From Sycon ciliatum (taxonomy: Eukaryota > Porifera > Calcarea > Leucosolenida > Sycettidae), in the NCBI RefSeq assembly GCF_964019385.1, contig NC_088655.1, positions 25,740,364-25,804,363 on the forward strand: 64,000 nucleotides of DNA, given 5' to 3'. The position numbers and the translations under genes are program-made. Position 1 is the stretch's first letter. Every line of letters begins with the position of its first letter. Below, in pieces: positions 1-11,000 of the stretch. Under the pieces are notes generated by a model that saw nothing but the letters and a program-made list of their open reading frames with translations, had not been told where the DNA came from and made no database searches.

Positions 1-349
1 TTAGAACACAACACCAAAAAATGAAAACAATTGTATGTGTGAAAAAACGCAAAAAACGAGAAACAAAAAAAACAAAAAAACAAAAAAAGAAAAACACCAA
101 AAACAAAAACAAACAAAAAACAAAAAACCAGGAAAATACAAGGGCACTGTCCTGCCCACCATCGTCTCCAAAACCTTTGTTCAGCATGGTTACTCTTCAG
201 TCACGACTTTCCACTGATGAATGTGACAAGAAAATTAATTCTGGTAAACTTTCATGACTTCGTTGTAGTGTGGCGATGACTGCAGGATTTGTTCTCTTTA
301 TTGCTATTATAAAACAAAACAAACTAAATAAAAAATTAATAATAAAAAG
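1..349. other. A-rich low-complexity DNA, no gene seen
   Basis: Positions 20-140 are long A runs broken by C and G. The remainder is AT-rich, and 320-350 is a TAATAA/AAAA tract. The short open frames here are low-complexity lysine/asparagine runs without a recognisable domain, so I call no gene. Confidence 0.6.
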
Positions 350-506
350 AAAATGTTGAACTGCTTCTGCTGGGGTGACGACTACACCATAGCTCAGTGG
401 TTAGAGCATCGCTGGCTACAAGCGAGGGTCCCTGGTTCGAGTCCTGGTGGTGACAGTCAATTTTTCTTCAGACTTTTCCCGTTTGTCTCTTTCCCTCAAA
501 CCAGTT
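350..506 (+). repeat. tRNA-derived SINE-like unit, copy 1
   Basis: Positions 383-454 fold like a tRNA: an A-box-like TAGCTCAGTGG, a perfect 5-bp anticodon stem (TCGCT/AGCGA) and a B box GGTTCGAGTCC. The anticodon loop is GGCTACA, so position 33 is G rather than the near-universal T, and the acceptor stem pairs poorly. This argues against a working tRNA gene and for a pol III-type tRNA-derived repeat. The unit, including about 30 bp before and 50 bp after the tRNA part, recurs at 630-787. Confidence 0.65.
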
Positions 507-629
507 AATATTTTATGACTTGGAGCTCCCCGCGTGCTAGTTTGTACGTGAAGTGTGTGGGTTACAGTGAGGGCTGCGTCCCACCCGCCTGTGTGGATTC
601 ACAGGAAGTGTGAGTTACGAAGTCTGAAG

Positions 630-787
630 AAAATGTTGAACTGCTTCTGCTGGGGTGACGACTACACCATAGCTCAGTGGTTAGAGCATCGCTGGCTACA
701 AGTGAGGGTCCCTGGTTCGAGTCCTGGTGGTGACAGTCAATTTTTTCTTCAGACTTTTCCCGTTTGTCTCTTTCCCTCAAACCAGTT
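630..787 (+). repeat. tRNA-derived SINE-like unit, copy 2
   Basis: Nearly identical to the unit at 350-506, with the tRNA-like part at 663-734. The anticodon stem differs by one base (TCGCT/AGTGA), which keeps the helix as a G-T wobble pair. The loop is again GGCTACA without T33. It is followed by an AATAAT/AAAATT tract that adjoins the 3' end of the LINE on the other strand. Confidence 0.65.
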
Positions 788-887
788 AATATTTAATAAT
801 AAAAAATTAAATAATAAAAGGTAAATGAAGCCCAATATCATCAGCAGAGCCGAACCAAGGAACATGACCCGTGCCACAGTCAGGAGT

Positions 888-2620
888 TCATCCGTAGAAG
901 TCGGTAGCCATCAGCCAGTGTTGGTGCGTGAGGTACTTATGGACATCTTCTTTGAACGTGTGGAGCCGCTTCAAGCTGAGTGGAGCCCTTACAATTTCGC
1001 TTGGCAAGCTGTTCCATACTGAGACTACAGAAAACGGGAAGGAGCGAGAAGCATAGGCAGGTGCTCTCCTGTCCAGGACTTGCTGCAGCTGCACATGGTG
1101 CTGCTGGCCAGGAGGTTGACTCCGGGTGCGGCGAGCTTCTACATGGTTGGCTGGAGGGGGGATCATGGCGGTGAGCTGGGGTGGTCCTGGGATGCACTGG
1201 AGCTTGTACAGGTATACCAGCCCAGATACAATCCGGCGGTGGCACAGGCTTTGGAGAAGGGCACCAGGGCCAATAATGGCCATTGCACGTTTCTGTACAC
1301 GGTCGAATCGGGCGAGGTGGCTGGATGCAGCTCCCATCCACACAAGGGGAGCATACTCGAGGATGGGTCGCACAAATCCCTTGTACGCACAAAGCCGGCC
1401 ATGGTAATCTAACACCCAGCAAGCCCGACGGAGAACACCCAGTCTCTGGCAGCCACGTGTCGCAATTGAGTGCAAGTGATCCCGGAATGACAGCTTGGCG
1501 TCAAATGTCACTCCAAGAAGCTTGATGGTGTTGGCTTCCGGAATCGCGATACCTCCAAACTTGATGTCAGGGACAGCAGGGTGTGTGGCTTTCGTAGTCA
1601 TCAGCAGCTGTTGCGATTTAGAGGGCTCGAATCTGATGCGCCAGCGTTCTCCCCACTCTTCAAGACGCTTGAGGCTGGATTGCAAGGCGGCAGTCATGTC
1701 ATGCATATTGTCCTGCGTGCGGATGAGGCTGTAGAGGGTTGTGTCGTCTGCAAAGGAACTTAGTTGCGTCTCGGGAGACAGGCACTGATCCAGGTCAGAC
1801 ACATACAAGAGGAAAAGTGTCGGGCCAAGGATACTGCCTTGGGGCACACCTGCTGTTATGGGCGCCGGAGAGGATGAGTCGCCGTGGACCAGGACTGATA
1901 GTTTGCGGTTCAGGAGGTAATCCTGCAGCCAGTGCAGCAGGCAGCCACCAATGCCAACGTTCTTGGCTTTGAAAATCAGTCCAGAGTGTGATACCCGATC
2001 AAATGCTCCTGCTATGTCCACCGCCACCATGTGAGCGTACCCTCCATCGCTGACAGTCTTGACCCACTCAGTGTGCAAAGCAGTGAGGATGTCGCACGTG
2101 CCTCTTCCTTGCCGAAAGCCATATTGACTGTCGGGCAGAATATTGAAACGCTCCAGATAATTCACGAGCTGCTTGTTTACTATACTCTCCATTGCTTTTG
2201 ACAGGATGGATAGTAGTGAGACTGGCCGGTAATTCTTGGGATCCGAGCGGGAGCTCTTCTTGAAGACTGGAACCACATGGGCCAGCTTCCATTTGGTAGG
2301 TTGAACACCGTGGCGAAAGCAGAGTGAGAACAGTTTGGTGACTGGTTCTGCAAGCTCACTGGAACACTGAGCTAGGACTCTTGCTGGAATATTGTCAGGT
2401 CCTGTTGCCTTCGATGTATTCAGCTTGGCTAGACGGCGGCGTACATCAGCAAGCCGGAAATGGATGCGGTGAAGACCATGGCGGTCCAAATGCTGCATTT
2501 CTGGCAGATCGTCTGGAGAGATGTCATCATCTGCAAGGCTACACTTCTGGGAGTAGTACCTGGCGAGGGCCTTGGCTTGGCGAGTTGGATGCTCTGTGCC
2601 GTCGGTGTCCTTCAGCAGAG
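888..2620 (-). pseudogene. LINE A reverse transcriptase
   Basis: A frame of about 575 codons carries the RT core: YRPVSLLSILSK in the fingers, motif A in AVDIAGAFDRVSH, motif B in GVPQGSILGPTLF, catalytic FADD in SSFADDTTLY and the thumb-side KLLGVTFD. The C-terminal part runs through LEYAPLVWMG to the SVWNSLPSEIV block typical of CR1/Jockey-type LINEs. RT primes on nicked target DNA. The frame is open upstream of its first methionine (2498) to about 2620, where a frameshift separates it from the endonuclease part. The catalytic residues remain. Confidence 0.85.
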
Positions 2621-3882
2621 GTATCTCAGAGGCACGTAACGTTCCATCCCATCAGCTCTCTTCATGTTGGACCACCATTGCTTGTCGTTAAGTGAGCCTG
2701 AGCTGAGCTTAGCTTTGACACGAGCATCATGTGATGATTGGGCGCGCAGCAAAATAGCAGCTGTTCGGGCCACTAGGTCGATGAATGAAGCTCGCAAATC
2801 TCCATCATCGGGGTGCTGACGCCACTGTTTCCATGCACGAGTCTTTGCTTGAACTACAGTGCTGCACTCAGGTGTCCACCAACAAGGGTCTGTCGTTCGT
2901 ACTGTCAGGGTCTTAGATGGTATAAACGTGTCCATTCCATCCAGAATTACAGTTGTGAGTTGTTCACATGCAAGTTCGGGGACATCGCAGACGACAGCAG
3001 CCCAGTCAAAGCTGCGGAAATGTGCCCTCAGTCTGCCCCAGTCTGCTTGGCCATAACGCCATACTTTCCTGCTTGTTGGCCGCTCCAGTACAGGAGTGAT
3101 TTCCTGAAAGTTGGACAATACTACACAGTGGTCAGAGCGTCCGATGGGAGATGATACTGCTGTGTGGACAGTGCCAGGAAAGTCGGACAAGACGAGATCC
3201 AATGTGTTTGGCCCACGGGTTGGCTGGGTGACTGGGTCACGTGCTGGACAAGACAGTGTGTTGCACTGATTTCTTCCAAGAACTCCCCTGTGATTGTCGT
3301 TCGAGAGCTGCCAAGCCAGGACGTGCTGTGAACATTAAAATCTCCAGCCAGAATCATGTGCTTACCATGCTGCCGCATGGTATCTATGTTTTGGTCTAAG
3401 TGCTCGAGTAGAGCCAGATCATTGTCAGCGCAGGAACCAGGGCAGACTGCACCTATGACAGTTTTGCTGTTGCACTGGCCAACTGTGAGCCAGGCTGTTT
3501 CGAATTCAGCAGACTGGTACTGATCCAGATGCTGGTACGCGATGCCGGCTTTGATCCAGACTCCAATGCCACCTCCGTGTTCTGTTCGGTCTCGGCGAAT
3601 CGGGCCACAGTATCCCGGGATCATAGATGCACTGTGAGAGCATTTATCCACTGTTAGTTTCGTCTCAGTCACTATGGCAACATCCGCACCTGAGAGCAAC
3701 AGGGTGTGCTGAAACTCTCCAAATTTGGACAGCAGCCCGCCTGCATTGGTCAGGAGGAGCTTCATGATTGCTGGCTGTCTGAATTCAGTTGTTGTTGCTC
3801 GGCAGACTCTTGCTGCTGGACCAGTGGTGGTCTTCGTCCAGTTTCTTGAGCAGTGGGCTGCGGGAGTCAGGTGAATCCCCAT
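2612..3882 (-). pseudogene. LINE A endonuclease and linker, frameshifted
   Basis: The N-terminal segment (3121-3882) has the endonuclease/exonuclease/phosphatase fold signatures: KLLLTNAGGL at the start of the domain, VTETKL (catalytic Glu), GGGIGVWIK and LAGDFNVHS (Asp/Asn). A frameshift near 3190 moves the end of the domain (SDFPGTVHT, GRSDHCVVLS with the catalytic SDH) into a second frame (2612-3202). That frame continues into the linker WWTPECSTVVQAKTRAWKQW before the RT. This endonuclease nicks target DNA for target-primed reverse transcription. Every key residue I can check is still present. Confidence 0.8.
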
Positions 3883-4603
3883 GCCGCCGCTTGCGGTCGG
3901 GAGGCAATGGTGTCAGGTCGGAGCTGTGAGTGGCTGAGTCCTTGCCTGACTTCTTCGACAGCACAGACTGTCCATTTCGCTTTCCTGGCACTGGCCCATG
4001 ACGTTTTTCATGGAATGTCCACTCCCTCGCATACAGTGGTCTAGGCCAAAAGTTTACAGAGGTGACTGTGGGGAGGGCATCAGCATCTACAGTTACTCTT
4101 CCTGTCATCATTCCCTTCTTGTTTTCACGGACACTGCAATCATGAACTGCAACTGTCTGGTGTACTGCGGTGGAGCGTGTTGTGATGAACTCGCTTAGCC
4201 GTTGGTCATTGCACTGGGAACTAAGATTGCCAATAAAGACAACTACTCGCTTCTTGCGGTGAGGCTCTTGAGCCACCAACTACCAAGAATCATCCTGGAT
4301 GGCCTCCAAGTCCAATGCAGGGGTTGCGTTGGGCACAGGCTTGACTGGCATGTATCCGGATCGACATCCTCCATGCTGCTGAAAGTCATCTGCGTCCGAG
4401 CACTCCGTGCCTGAGGGCCCACTGTCCTCGATCACTTTTTCGAAAGTGCCGCTACGGGATACGGCCTCCACGTGCGCTCTAGTTGTTTCCTGATCATGCA
4501 GATCCTGCTGCTGCTGCTTGCTTTTGCCTTTGGTACGGGTACGGCGTGTACGCTGGCTGTTGAGAGTATGGGTACTGCCGGGCAGCTCCGAGGAGGAATC
4601 CAC
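3785..4603 (-). pseudogene. LINE A ORF1, RRM-like, with an in-frame TAG
   Basis: Two frame-matched pieces, 4280-4603 and 3785-4279, are separated only by a TAG. Together they span about 270 codons. The first is polar and Q/S/R-rich. The second begins with RKKRVVVFIGNLSSQCNDQ, which resembles the RNP2 strand of an RNA-recognition motif (VFIGNLS), as found in ORF1 proteins of several LINE clades. It ends in a basic, proline/serine-rich tail. No zinc knuckle is visible. The likely role is an RNA-binding chaperone for the LINE RNP. Confidence 0.55.
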
Positions 4604-4640
4604 GGCTGTAATGGCGGACTTCTGCCTATCTTCAACCCTT

Positions 4641-4889
4641 CATATCTGAGTGGTATCACTGTGGATTTTAATAAAATTTTCTGTGTGACCTTCTCATACC
4701 CACCACCATCGATTACCGATAATAAACCTGGAAAAAACGCGATTTCAAAAAATGGGGTGAAGTGCCAAGTAGTAGTACTAGTAGTAGTAGTGAGCGCCGA
4801 GCGGACAAGAAATGGAACGTTAGCTGCATGCATGACATCATTTTGAGATACAAGCGTTTGAAGTTTGGCAAACTGTGGCATATTTTTTA
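4641..4889. other. probable LINE A 5' flank or UTR
   Basis: It contains a short AGT/TAG trinucleotide tract near 4768-4792 and no recognisable gene. It lies between the LINE ORF1 start and the 5-bp target duplication (CCTGG, 4890-4894) of the BEL/Pao element. It may be LINE 5' UTR. Confidence 0.4.
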
Positions 4890-4894
4890 CCTGG

Positions 4895-5399
4895 TGTTTT
4901 TACCTCTCGTCTTGATTCACCATTCCACAAACGTAACGTCGTTACTGTATTATTAGAAGACTGTATTATTACTCTTTCATTCTCATGCCAAACAGTTAAC
5001 TCAACTAAAACAAGACCAAAACTAGTGACTTGCACCGCCGAAGCAGGAACCTAAAACTCCCACACACCAAGGAAAACAAGCCTCCTCTACGCCTACGGAT
5101 CACGGACTACAATCCCGATCCTAGCCTAGCGGCAAATAATACATACTAGACAAGTAGATGACAAAAGCGGTGCCGGTGTTAGGTGACAGCTGCATACGAG
5201 TGCATGAAAGGGGTCAGACAGATCATGTATCATGCGTACCAGCAGTTGTAACTGGAGCCGACTGAAAGTCAATACCGGTACATCAACAGCAGTGTTAGTC
5301 GTACATGAAGCCCAAACTACAGAAAGTGTAGCAGTGGATACAAAGTAAGCTGCATACGACGGGCGTTGCTTGTCGCCAACGTCGCCTACGGGGGCAACA
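4895..5399 (-). repeat. BEL/Pao 3' LTR
   Basis: 505 bp. It matches the right-hand LTR along its length apart from small changes and the MITE present only in the other copy. Minus-strand ends are TGTTGCC and AAAACA. Confidence 0.85.
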
Positions 5400-6574
5400 T
5401 CCTCTCCCCAGTGACGATTTATCTGTCCCCGGGGAAAATTGCGGAAAAAAATCGCAAAAAACGCGGGGAAAAACGCGGCACGATAATGGCATAATTTGCG
5501 GTGAATTTGCGGTAAATATGCGGTGAATAATATTGATGTGCGGCAATAGATGACTTGCACAAAGATCCGAGCCGCGAGTGAGACGGGGCAAGTGCACCCT
5601 GTGCACCCAGGCTACACTGCGGGCACCCTACGTAGCTACACCGTCTGTAGACTAGTGTAGTGTACTTTTTTTGTCAGCATGAATGAACGGTGCACGGCAT
5701 GTACATGTACATGATCAGTACCGTCACTGTCTTCAGCAGCTCATGAGTCATGCATGTGCACTTGTAGGGTTAGTGGAAGTAGGTATTGTACTACTCCCTG
5801 AGTGGAAGTACATGACTGTACTATTATGTGAAGAGAAGCCAGGCGTCCAAACCAACCCAAAATACTCTTGCCTTATTCTTTGGTGAAATAGTTATAAAAA
5901 ATTGTCTTACTAAACAACAGTGAGCATAGAAGCAACCTCGATGCACCCAATAATATGGCATCCGGGAACAGCAAGTGTTGCACGAGGATCCCCAGACCAC
6001 GTCAAGTTCCATGCTACCCGCCGCCATCAAAAGAACGAAGGATAACTGTGCTAGCCTAGTTCATATTCAATGTAACGCTAACGGTACGGGATATAGGAGC
6101 CTGTTGGGAAGGCGTGGGTGAGCTGTAAAATCTTGTACGGTTCGCACAGCACAACATACATGCAGCAGTTATTGCGACGGTTAACGTCGATGGACGAGAG
6201 TCATAAAGCACAGTCCATGGGGGTTGACGTTTCTGGGCTTCCTTTCCGAAAGGAAAGTTTTATTTCTTCTCAAAAAAGCAGAATCATGCTGATTATACCA
6301 GTCTGTTATGAAGACAAGGAAGCAGCCATGGACATTGTGCCATACTAAAGGAACGACAGGTAAAAGATAAAGCACTTCATCTGAAAACTCAAGGACTATC
6401 CATAAATACAGCAAATGATTATCCTAGCCTGGTAATGTCCAACTCCGTCATGTGAGCCATTCGGTGAGTTATCATGGGAAGCATAATGTTCGAAATGCTG
6501 AAATTTGAACAGTTGCAGTTGTGTTCGTCGCCACATAATGCCATCGCCAGTTCACATTTGAAATGTAGCTATTT

Positions 6575-7103
6575 TTACGTTTGTGTCCCTGTACACGGCA
6601 TGGAAGGCTGAGCAGATTCAACTCTTCCATCGCTTCCTGATCTGTACAGTAGTGCGGTTGCGTTCCCGCTCCTGACACATCGGTCTTCGCTAACCAGCAT
6701 CATGAGCACTCCAATGGTTCCCGCCGCTCCTTCCGTATCGTCCCAGCGCGCCCCGTCAAAATGTGAATTACTGTAGGCAACGGAGCCAGTGTATGATGAA
6801 GCCGAATGCACTGTTTGATGATGCTCCAACAAATCCTTTCTGAGACTGAGACCCAGCCGGAGCCGCATCGTCGTCATTACCAGCTAATCATGGGGAGGTA
6901 TAATGTGACTTTCCACCACTCCCTGATTCAATCATAGTTTGCGAGCTTGCGCCAAACTGCTTTCTCACTAGAGCCAGGCATTGGATACATATGGCTTCAG
7001 TAAGGTTAACAATGCTATGTCTCTGGCCTAAGTCCAAGTCTAGATACAGCTGCTCAGAGTCAGGGCTGATGAAGTGTTCATATCGGAACAAGTGAGACTT
7101 CAA
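6575..7103 (-). CDS. unrecognised short ORFs inside the TAGATGAC transposon
   Basis: Two frames (6888-7103, 71 codons; 6575-6877, 100 codons) downstream of the THAP-like ORF are matched in the copy at 44100-44640. Neither shows a motif I know. The second is rich in Ser/Gly/Ala. They may be remnants of the C-terminal part of a transposase. Function unknown. Confidence 0.25.
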
Positions 7104-7173
7104 CAGTAGCTAGTACACATCAGGCCTGAGGACTTCGCAGCGTTTCTCCAGCACACTTGTTCTCTCCTTCAAC

Positions 7174-7590
7174 TCAGATACTACTTGAAGTACTACTAAA
7201 GGCCATCTGGCTCTCGCACTCAGTCCTTCCACCCCTCATTTTCGTGGTTCGGGCTTCCACTCTTGACTCGGCAGGTTCCTGGCCTCTCCGCAGTCTGTCC
7301 TCAGGAGAGGGTCGCTCTGGAGCTTGTGCAGCCGAATCGAAGGGAATCGAGTTCTTTCTCAGACGTCCACAAACTTTCGTTGTGCTTGACTTCGCTTCCA
7401 CTGCGGGAAAGTTGTCACACTTCAGGACCACGACGTGCTTGTTGAAGCCTACACCAATGATACTAAAATAATATTCCCTCATTTTTTCTGCCTCCCGGCC
7501 GGCCGGCTCGGAAAGGAACGTATGGAATGGGAGCCTCAGTTCCATCTCTCGTCTGCTAGTGCATTCAGGAGCGTAGCAGCGCTTCGGCAT
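7174..7590 (-). CDS. THAP-like zinc-finger ORF in transposon, copy 1
   Basis: 138 codons starting MPKRCYAPECTSRR. The N-terminus resembles a THAP DNA-binding domain: C5-x4-C10, FHTF near residue 22 and an IPF motif near residue 82 that resembles the AVPxxF box. The expected later CxxH is intact in the sister copy (C49-N-K-H52, ORF at 43620-44039), but residue 49 here is phenylalanine. THAP domains occur at the N-terminus of P-element transposases and bind subterminal DNA. Here the protein stops after about 138 residues without a catalytic domain. It could be a truncated transposase or a stand-alone DNA-binding protein. Confidence 0.5.
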   Translation of the reverse strand: MPKRCYAPECTSRREMELRLPFHTFLSEPAGREAEKMREYYFSIIGVGFNKHVVVLKCDNFPAVEAKSSTTKVCGRLRKNSIPFDSAAQAPERPSPEDRLRRGQEPAESRVEARTTKMRGGRTECESQMAFSSTSSSI

Positions 7591-8027
7591 GACGATACAA
7601 GCCGAATCAAAACAACTCTACTCTCTAGCCAAAAAAAATAGCTCAGTGTTCGTCAGGCAAAAAGCGAAACTTCGAAAGTCACGAACTCAAAAGGTGGGGA
7701 AGTCAGAGTCAGAAGTACAGTCCAGAAGGTCCACTTGCCCCGTCTCGAACCCAGACAATCTTTGTGCAAGTCATCTATTTTCAGTGAGTATGTAGTGAAA
7801 TCAATCAGTTACAAGTCTCTGGTGTAAGCACTCGTCATATTTGAGTAAAAAGCCGCCACGATGAGACGTTGCTGACCGAACAGTGCACTGTGTGTACGTG
7901 TAGTGTAACAAAAAAGTTCAAAAAACGCGGGAAAATCGCGGAAAACGCGGTCTGTTAAAAAATCGCAAAAAACGCGGAAAAAAACGCGGCCTCGGAATTG
8001 CAATTTTCCCCGGGGACAGATTTATCC

Positions 8028-11000
8028 GTCACTAACACAACGGACATCTAGCACGCAGAGCTTAGCTACTGGCCGGCGGAACACACCAGTCTGGGTCTTG
8101 ACATCTGCTACCCGCACCAGGTCGTCTCTGCCGGGATAGGTCGCCGTCACTATCCCCTTCGGCCATGTGTTCCTCACTGCATTGTCGTCGGCGATGACCA
8201 CCACATCACCTACTTCCACCTTCTTCTCTGTTCTTCCGTGCCATTCGGTTCGCCGGGCTAGCGTTGGCAAGTATTCCTTAATCCAGCGGCGCCAGAAATG
8301 GTCTGCTAGTACTTGCACGATGCGCCACTGCCGGCGCAGATGTAGGTCATCACTACTGAATACTTCGGGCACTGGTGCTGCTGATGGTGTCTCTAGAAGA
8401 AAGTGGTTCGGCGTCAGGCTATTGTCGTCAGTTGGGTCAGAGGACACATGTGTGAGCGGGCGGCTGTTGAGTATCGCCTCAACCTCTGTAAGTAGCGTGA
8501 TGAGTGTATCCTCACGCGGAGCACGTTCCTTGAGCACGGCTCTCAGGGCGGTTTTCACGGACCTCACTAGTCGCTCCCACGCTCCCCCCCCATGTGCGGG
8601 GCTGCCGGAGGATTGAACTCCCACTTGATTCCTCTCGGTGTGAGCTCAGCTGTGAGGCGTGTCTGGTCCAGCTGGTCCAATGATTCCTTGAGTTCTCTTG
8701 CTGCACCTCATAGGTTGGTGCCGTTGTCCGAGTAGATAACTCCAGGGCACCCTCTGCGACTGATCAACCGGCGAATTGCCATGATGGTACAGTCTGTTGT
8801 CAAGTCGCGTGACAGCTCCAGGTGTACAGCTCGGGTCGTAAGGCAGGTGAATATCACGCCGTACCGCTTCTCGTGACGTCGTCCAACAGTGACCGTCAGT
8901 GGCCCGAAATAGTCCATGCCGCAATGTGTGAACGGGCGGATGAACGTGGCAACGCGTGCGTCGGGAATCTGTCCCATCTGAGGTGGTGTTGGCTGCGCGC
9001 GTTCATTTTTACACTGCTGGCATATGGTCCAGGTACGGCGGACGGCTGTGCGCAGTTTCAGGACCCAATACGTCTGGCGGACGTCGTTTGCCACACTATC
9101 CTGACCATGGTGTCCATGCCAGACATGGTACTGCTGAAGGAGCATCTGTGTGAATGGGTGCGACGGGTCCAGGATGACGGGCTCGGGCGTCAGTGGACTT
9201 CCGGGTGGTGCACTTCGAATTCGGCCATGCATTCTCACCACACCGTCGCTATCTAGCACAGGTGAGAGGTCTCGAAGTTTGCTGCTGCTGCTCACATTGC
9301 TGTGCTTCTGCAGGTCGCCAATTTCCTCCCGAAAGCTGTCTTGCTGTGCTTTCTTCCACCACAGCTTCTGGGCCTGCTGGTACTCCGATGGCAGCAACTC
9401 CGAGCAAGTAACTGTTGGCTTGCTTGACGCTTTTGCACGCAGGTTGTTGACGTATCTGACGATCCATGCTGTCGTTCTCATCAGCCGAATCCAGGATGAG
9501 AAGCGGCTGATATCTGGCAGGGCTAACTGCGCTTCTTTGGTGACTACCGCAGTAAACTCTGCCTTCATCTCGGCTTGGTCGTCGCTGGTGGTAGTGTCTC
9601 GCCCAGGATTCTCTACTGGCCACTCAGACTCTGGCTTGGTCAGAAACTCAGGGCCATTCGTCCAGATGTGCTGCGCTGCTGATATCTCGGATGGGGCTCT
9701 GGTTGCTGCATCTGCTGGGTTGCTGTGTGTCGGGACCCACCGCCATTGCGATACGTCAGTGAGCTCCTCAATCTCTCCGATACGATGTGCTACGAATGGC
9801 TTGAATCTACAGGCGTCTGCTCTGATCCATCGTAGGACAGTCATAGAGTCACTCCAGAGCACGATGCGGTCGATACGTAGATCATGCTCTTTCCGGACCG
9901 TGTCGGCCATTCTGCTGGCCATCAGTGCAGCTTGCAGCTCCAGCCGCGGTATGGATACGGGTTTCAGTGGTGCAACTCGGGACTTGCCAAACACGAATGC
10001 GACTCTGGTGCTGTCGTCAGGTAGCGATAGCCTGAAGTAGGCTGCTGCGGCGAATGCCGACTCACTGGCGTCTCCGAACACATGAAGCTCCAGGTCCTTT
10101 CTGTCCGCAATAGCTGTGCAGTAGCAACGCGGAATTGACCTGCTTCCGAGGTTGTGCACTCCCGTCCACCAGTCTGTCCATCTTTGGACGAGAGGTCCTG
10201 GTAGGGGCTCGTCCCATCCGACGCCTGTGCGCCAAATGTCTTGTAGCAGAATGCGAGCCGACGTGGTGTAGTAGGTGAAGAAACCAAGGGGGTCGAACAC
10301 AGACATCAGCTTGCGTAGGACTTCACGTTTTGTCACTTCTGTTGTGTTGCTTTGCTCCAGTCTACGGCTCAGACTAAAGCCGAACGCGTCTTCCCGTGGC
10401 AACCACTTCAGACCGAGTGTCTTCTCCACTACAGTCTCGTTGTCGCTGCTAATAGTGACTACCGATGGTGAGCATATATCTGGGGGTACGGCAGCAAGAG
10501 CATCAGGTGAGTTGCTGACCCAGCCTCTGATGGAGAAGCCTCCGGCTTCTTGGATTTGATTCACTTCCTTGATCCGTTGGGCTGCTTCTTCTGCCATCGG
10601 CGTCGAGTCGAAGTAGTCGTCCATGTAGTGCTTGTCGTGGATTGCAGTAACCGCATCTGGCACGCTGTGCCGGAATTCGTCTGCATTTTCTTCGCATTAC
10701 ATACTGGGCTGATGCTGGCGAACATACAGCGCCGAATGTCATGGCTCTCATCTGGTAGACATCAGGTTCACGGTCTCTGTCACTGCCTCGCCAAAGGAAC
10801 CGCTGTGCAGGCTGATCGTCAGGTCGGATGTGCACTTGGTGAAACATCTGTCGGATATCCCCTCCGAACCCCACGCGGTGTTGTCTGAGCTTGAACAGCA
10901 CACTGGTGAGAGGGTTGAGATAGTCGGGGCCTGGCAGCAGGGCATCGTTGAGGCTGACCCCGTGGCTTGGCGCAGCTGCATCAAATACTAGGCGCAGCTT

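Larger units (their letters stand above)
800..4640 (-). mobile_element. LINE A, nearly full-length decayed non-LTR retrotransposon
   Basis: Read on the minus strand, the order is ORF1, an APE-type endonuclease, a linker and a reverse transcriptase, then an A/T-rich 3' tail (about 795-825). This is the layout of the Jockey/CR1 group of LINEs. ORF1 carries an in-frame TAG and the pol region carries two frameshifts (near 3190 and near 2640), so the copy is dead. The 5' boundary is uncertain; the last plausible ORF1 methionine is near 4603 and a 5' UTR may reach 4740. Confidence 0.8.
5547..7777 (-). mobile_element. TAGATGAC-ended transposon with THAP-like ORF, copy 1
   Basis: The ends are inverted (TAGATGACTTGCACAAAGAT at both), and a near-identical copy in the opposite orientation lies at 43446-47203. 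It interrupts the TGTCCCC element. Comparison with the solo MITE at 42889-43280 shows the uninterrupted site as GAAAA/TTGCC, with no base of the target duplicated. It holds a THAP-like ORF (7174-7590) and two short unrecognised frames (6575-6877, 6888-7103). No full transposase is visible, so it is probably non-autonomous or internally deleted. Confidence 0.75.
5424..8018. mobile_element. TGTCCCCGGGG-ended DNA element with 8-bp target duplication
   Basis: Perfect 19-bp terminal inverted repeats (TGTCCCCGGGGAAAATTGC) are flanked by the direct repeat GATTTATC (5416-5423 and 8019-8026). The outer 120-240 bp are rich in AAAACGCGG-type repeats. The middle is occupied by a second transposon (5547-7777). 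A solo 392-bp relative without that core lies at 42889-43280, so the outer element behaves as a MITE. An 8-bp duplication fits hAT or P superfamilies; I cannot choose from the ends alone. Confidence 0.85.

Noticed and set aside
383-734. Functional tRNA genes with a CTA anticodon
   Set aside because: There is no T33, the acceptor stem is poor and the units are embedded in a repeat; they are better read as SINE-like.
7174-7590. Assigning the TAGATGAC transposon to the P superfamily on its THAP-like ORF
   Set aside because: The 8-bp duplication belongs to the outer TGTCCCC element, and the THAP match is partial.
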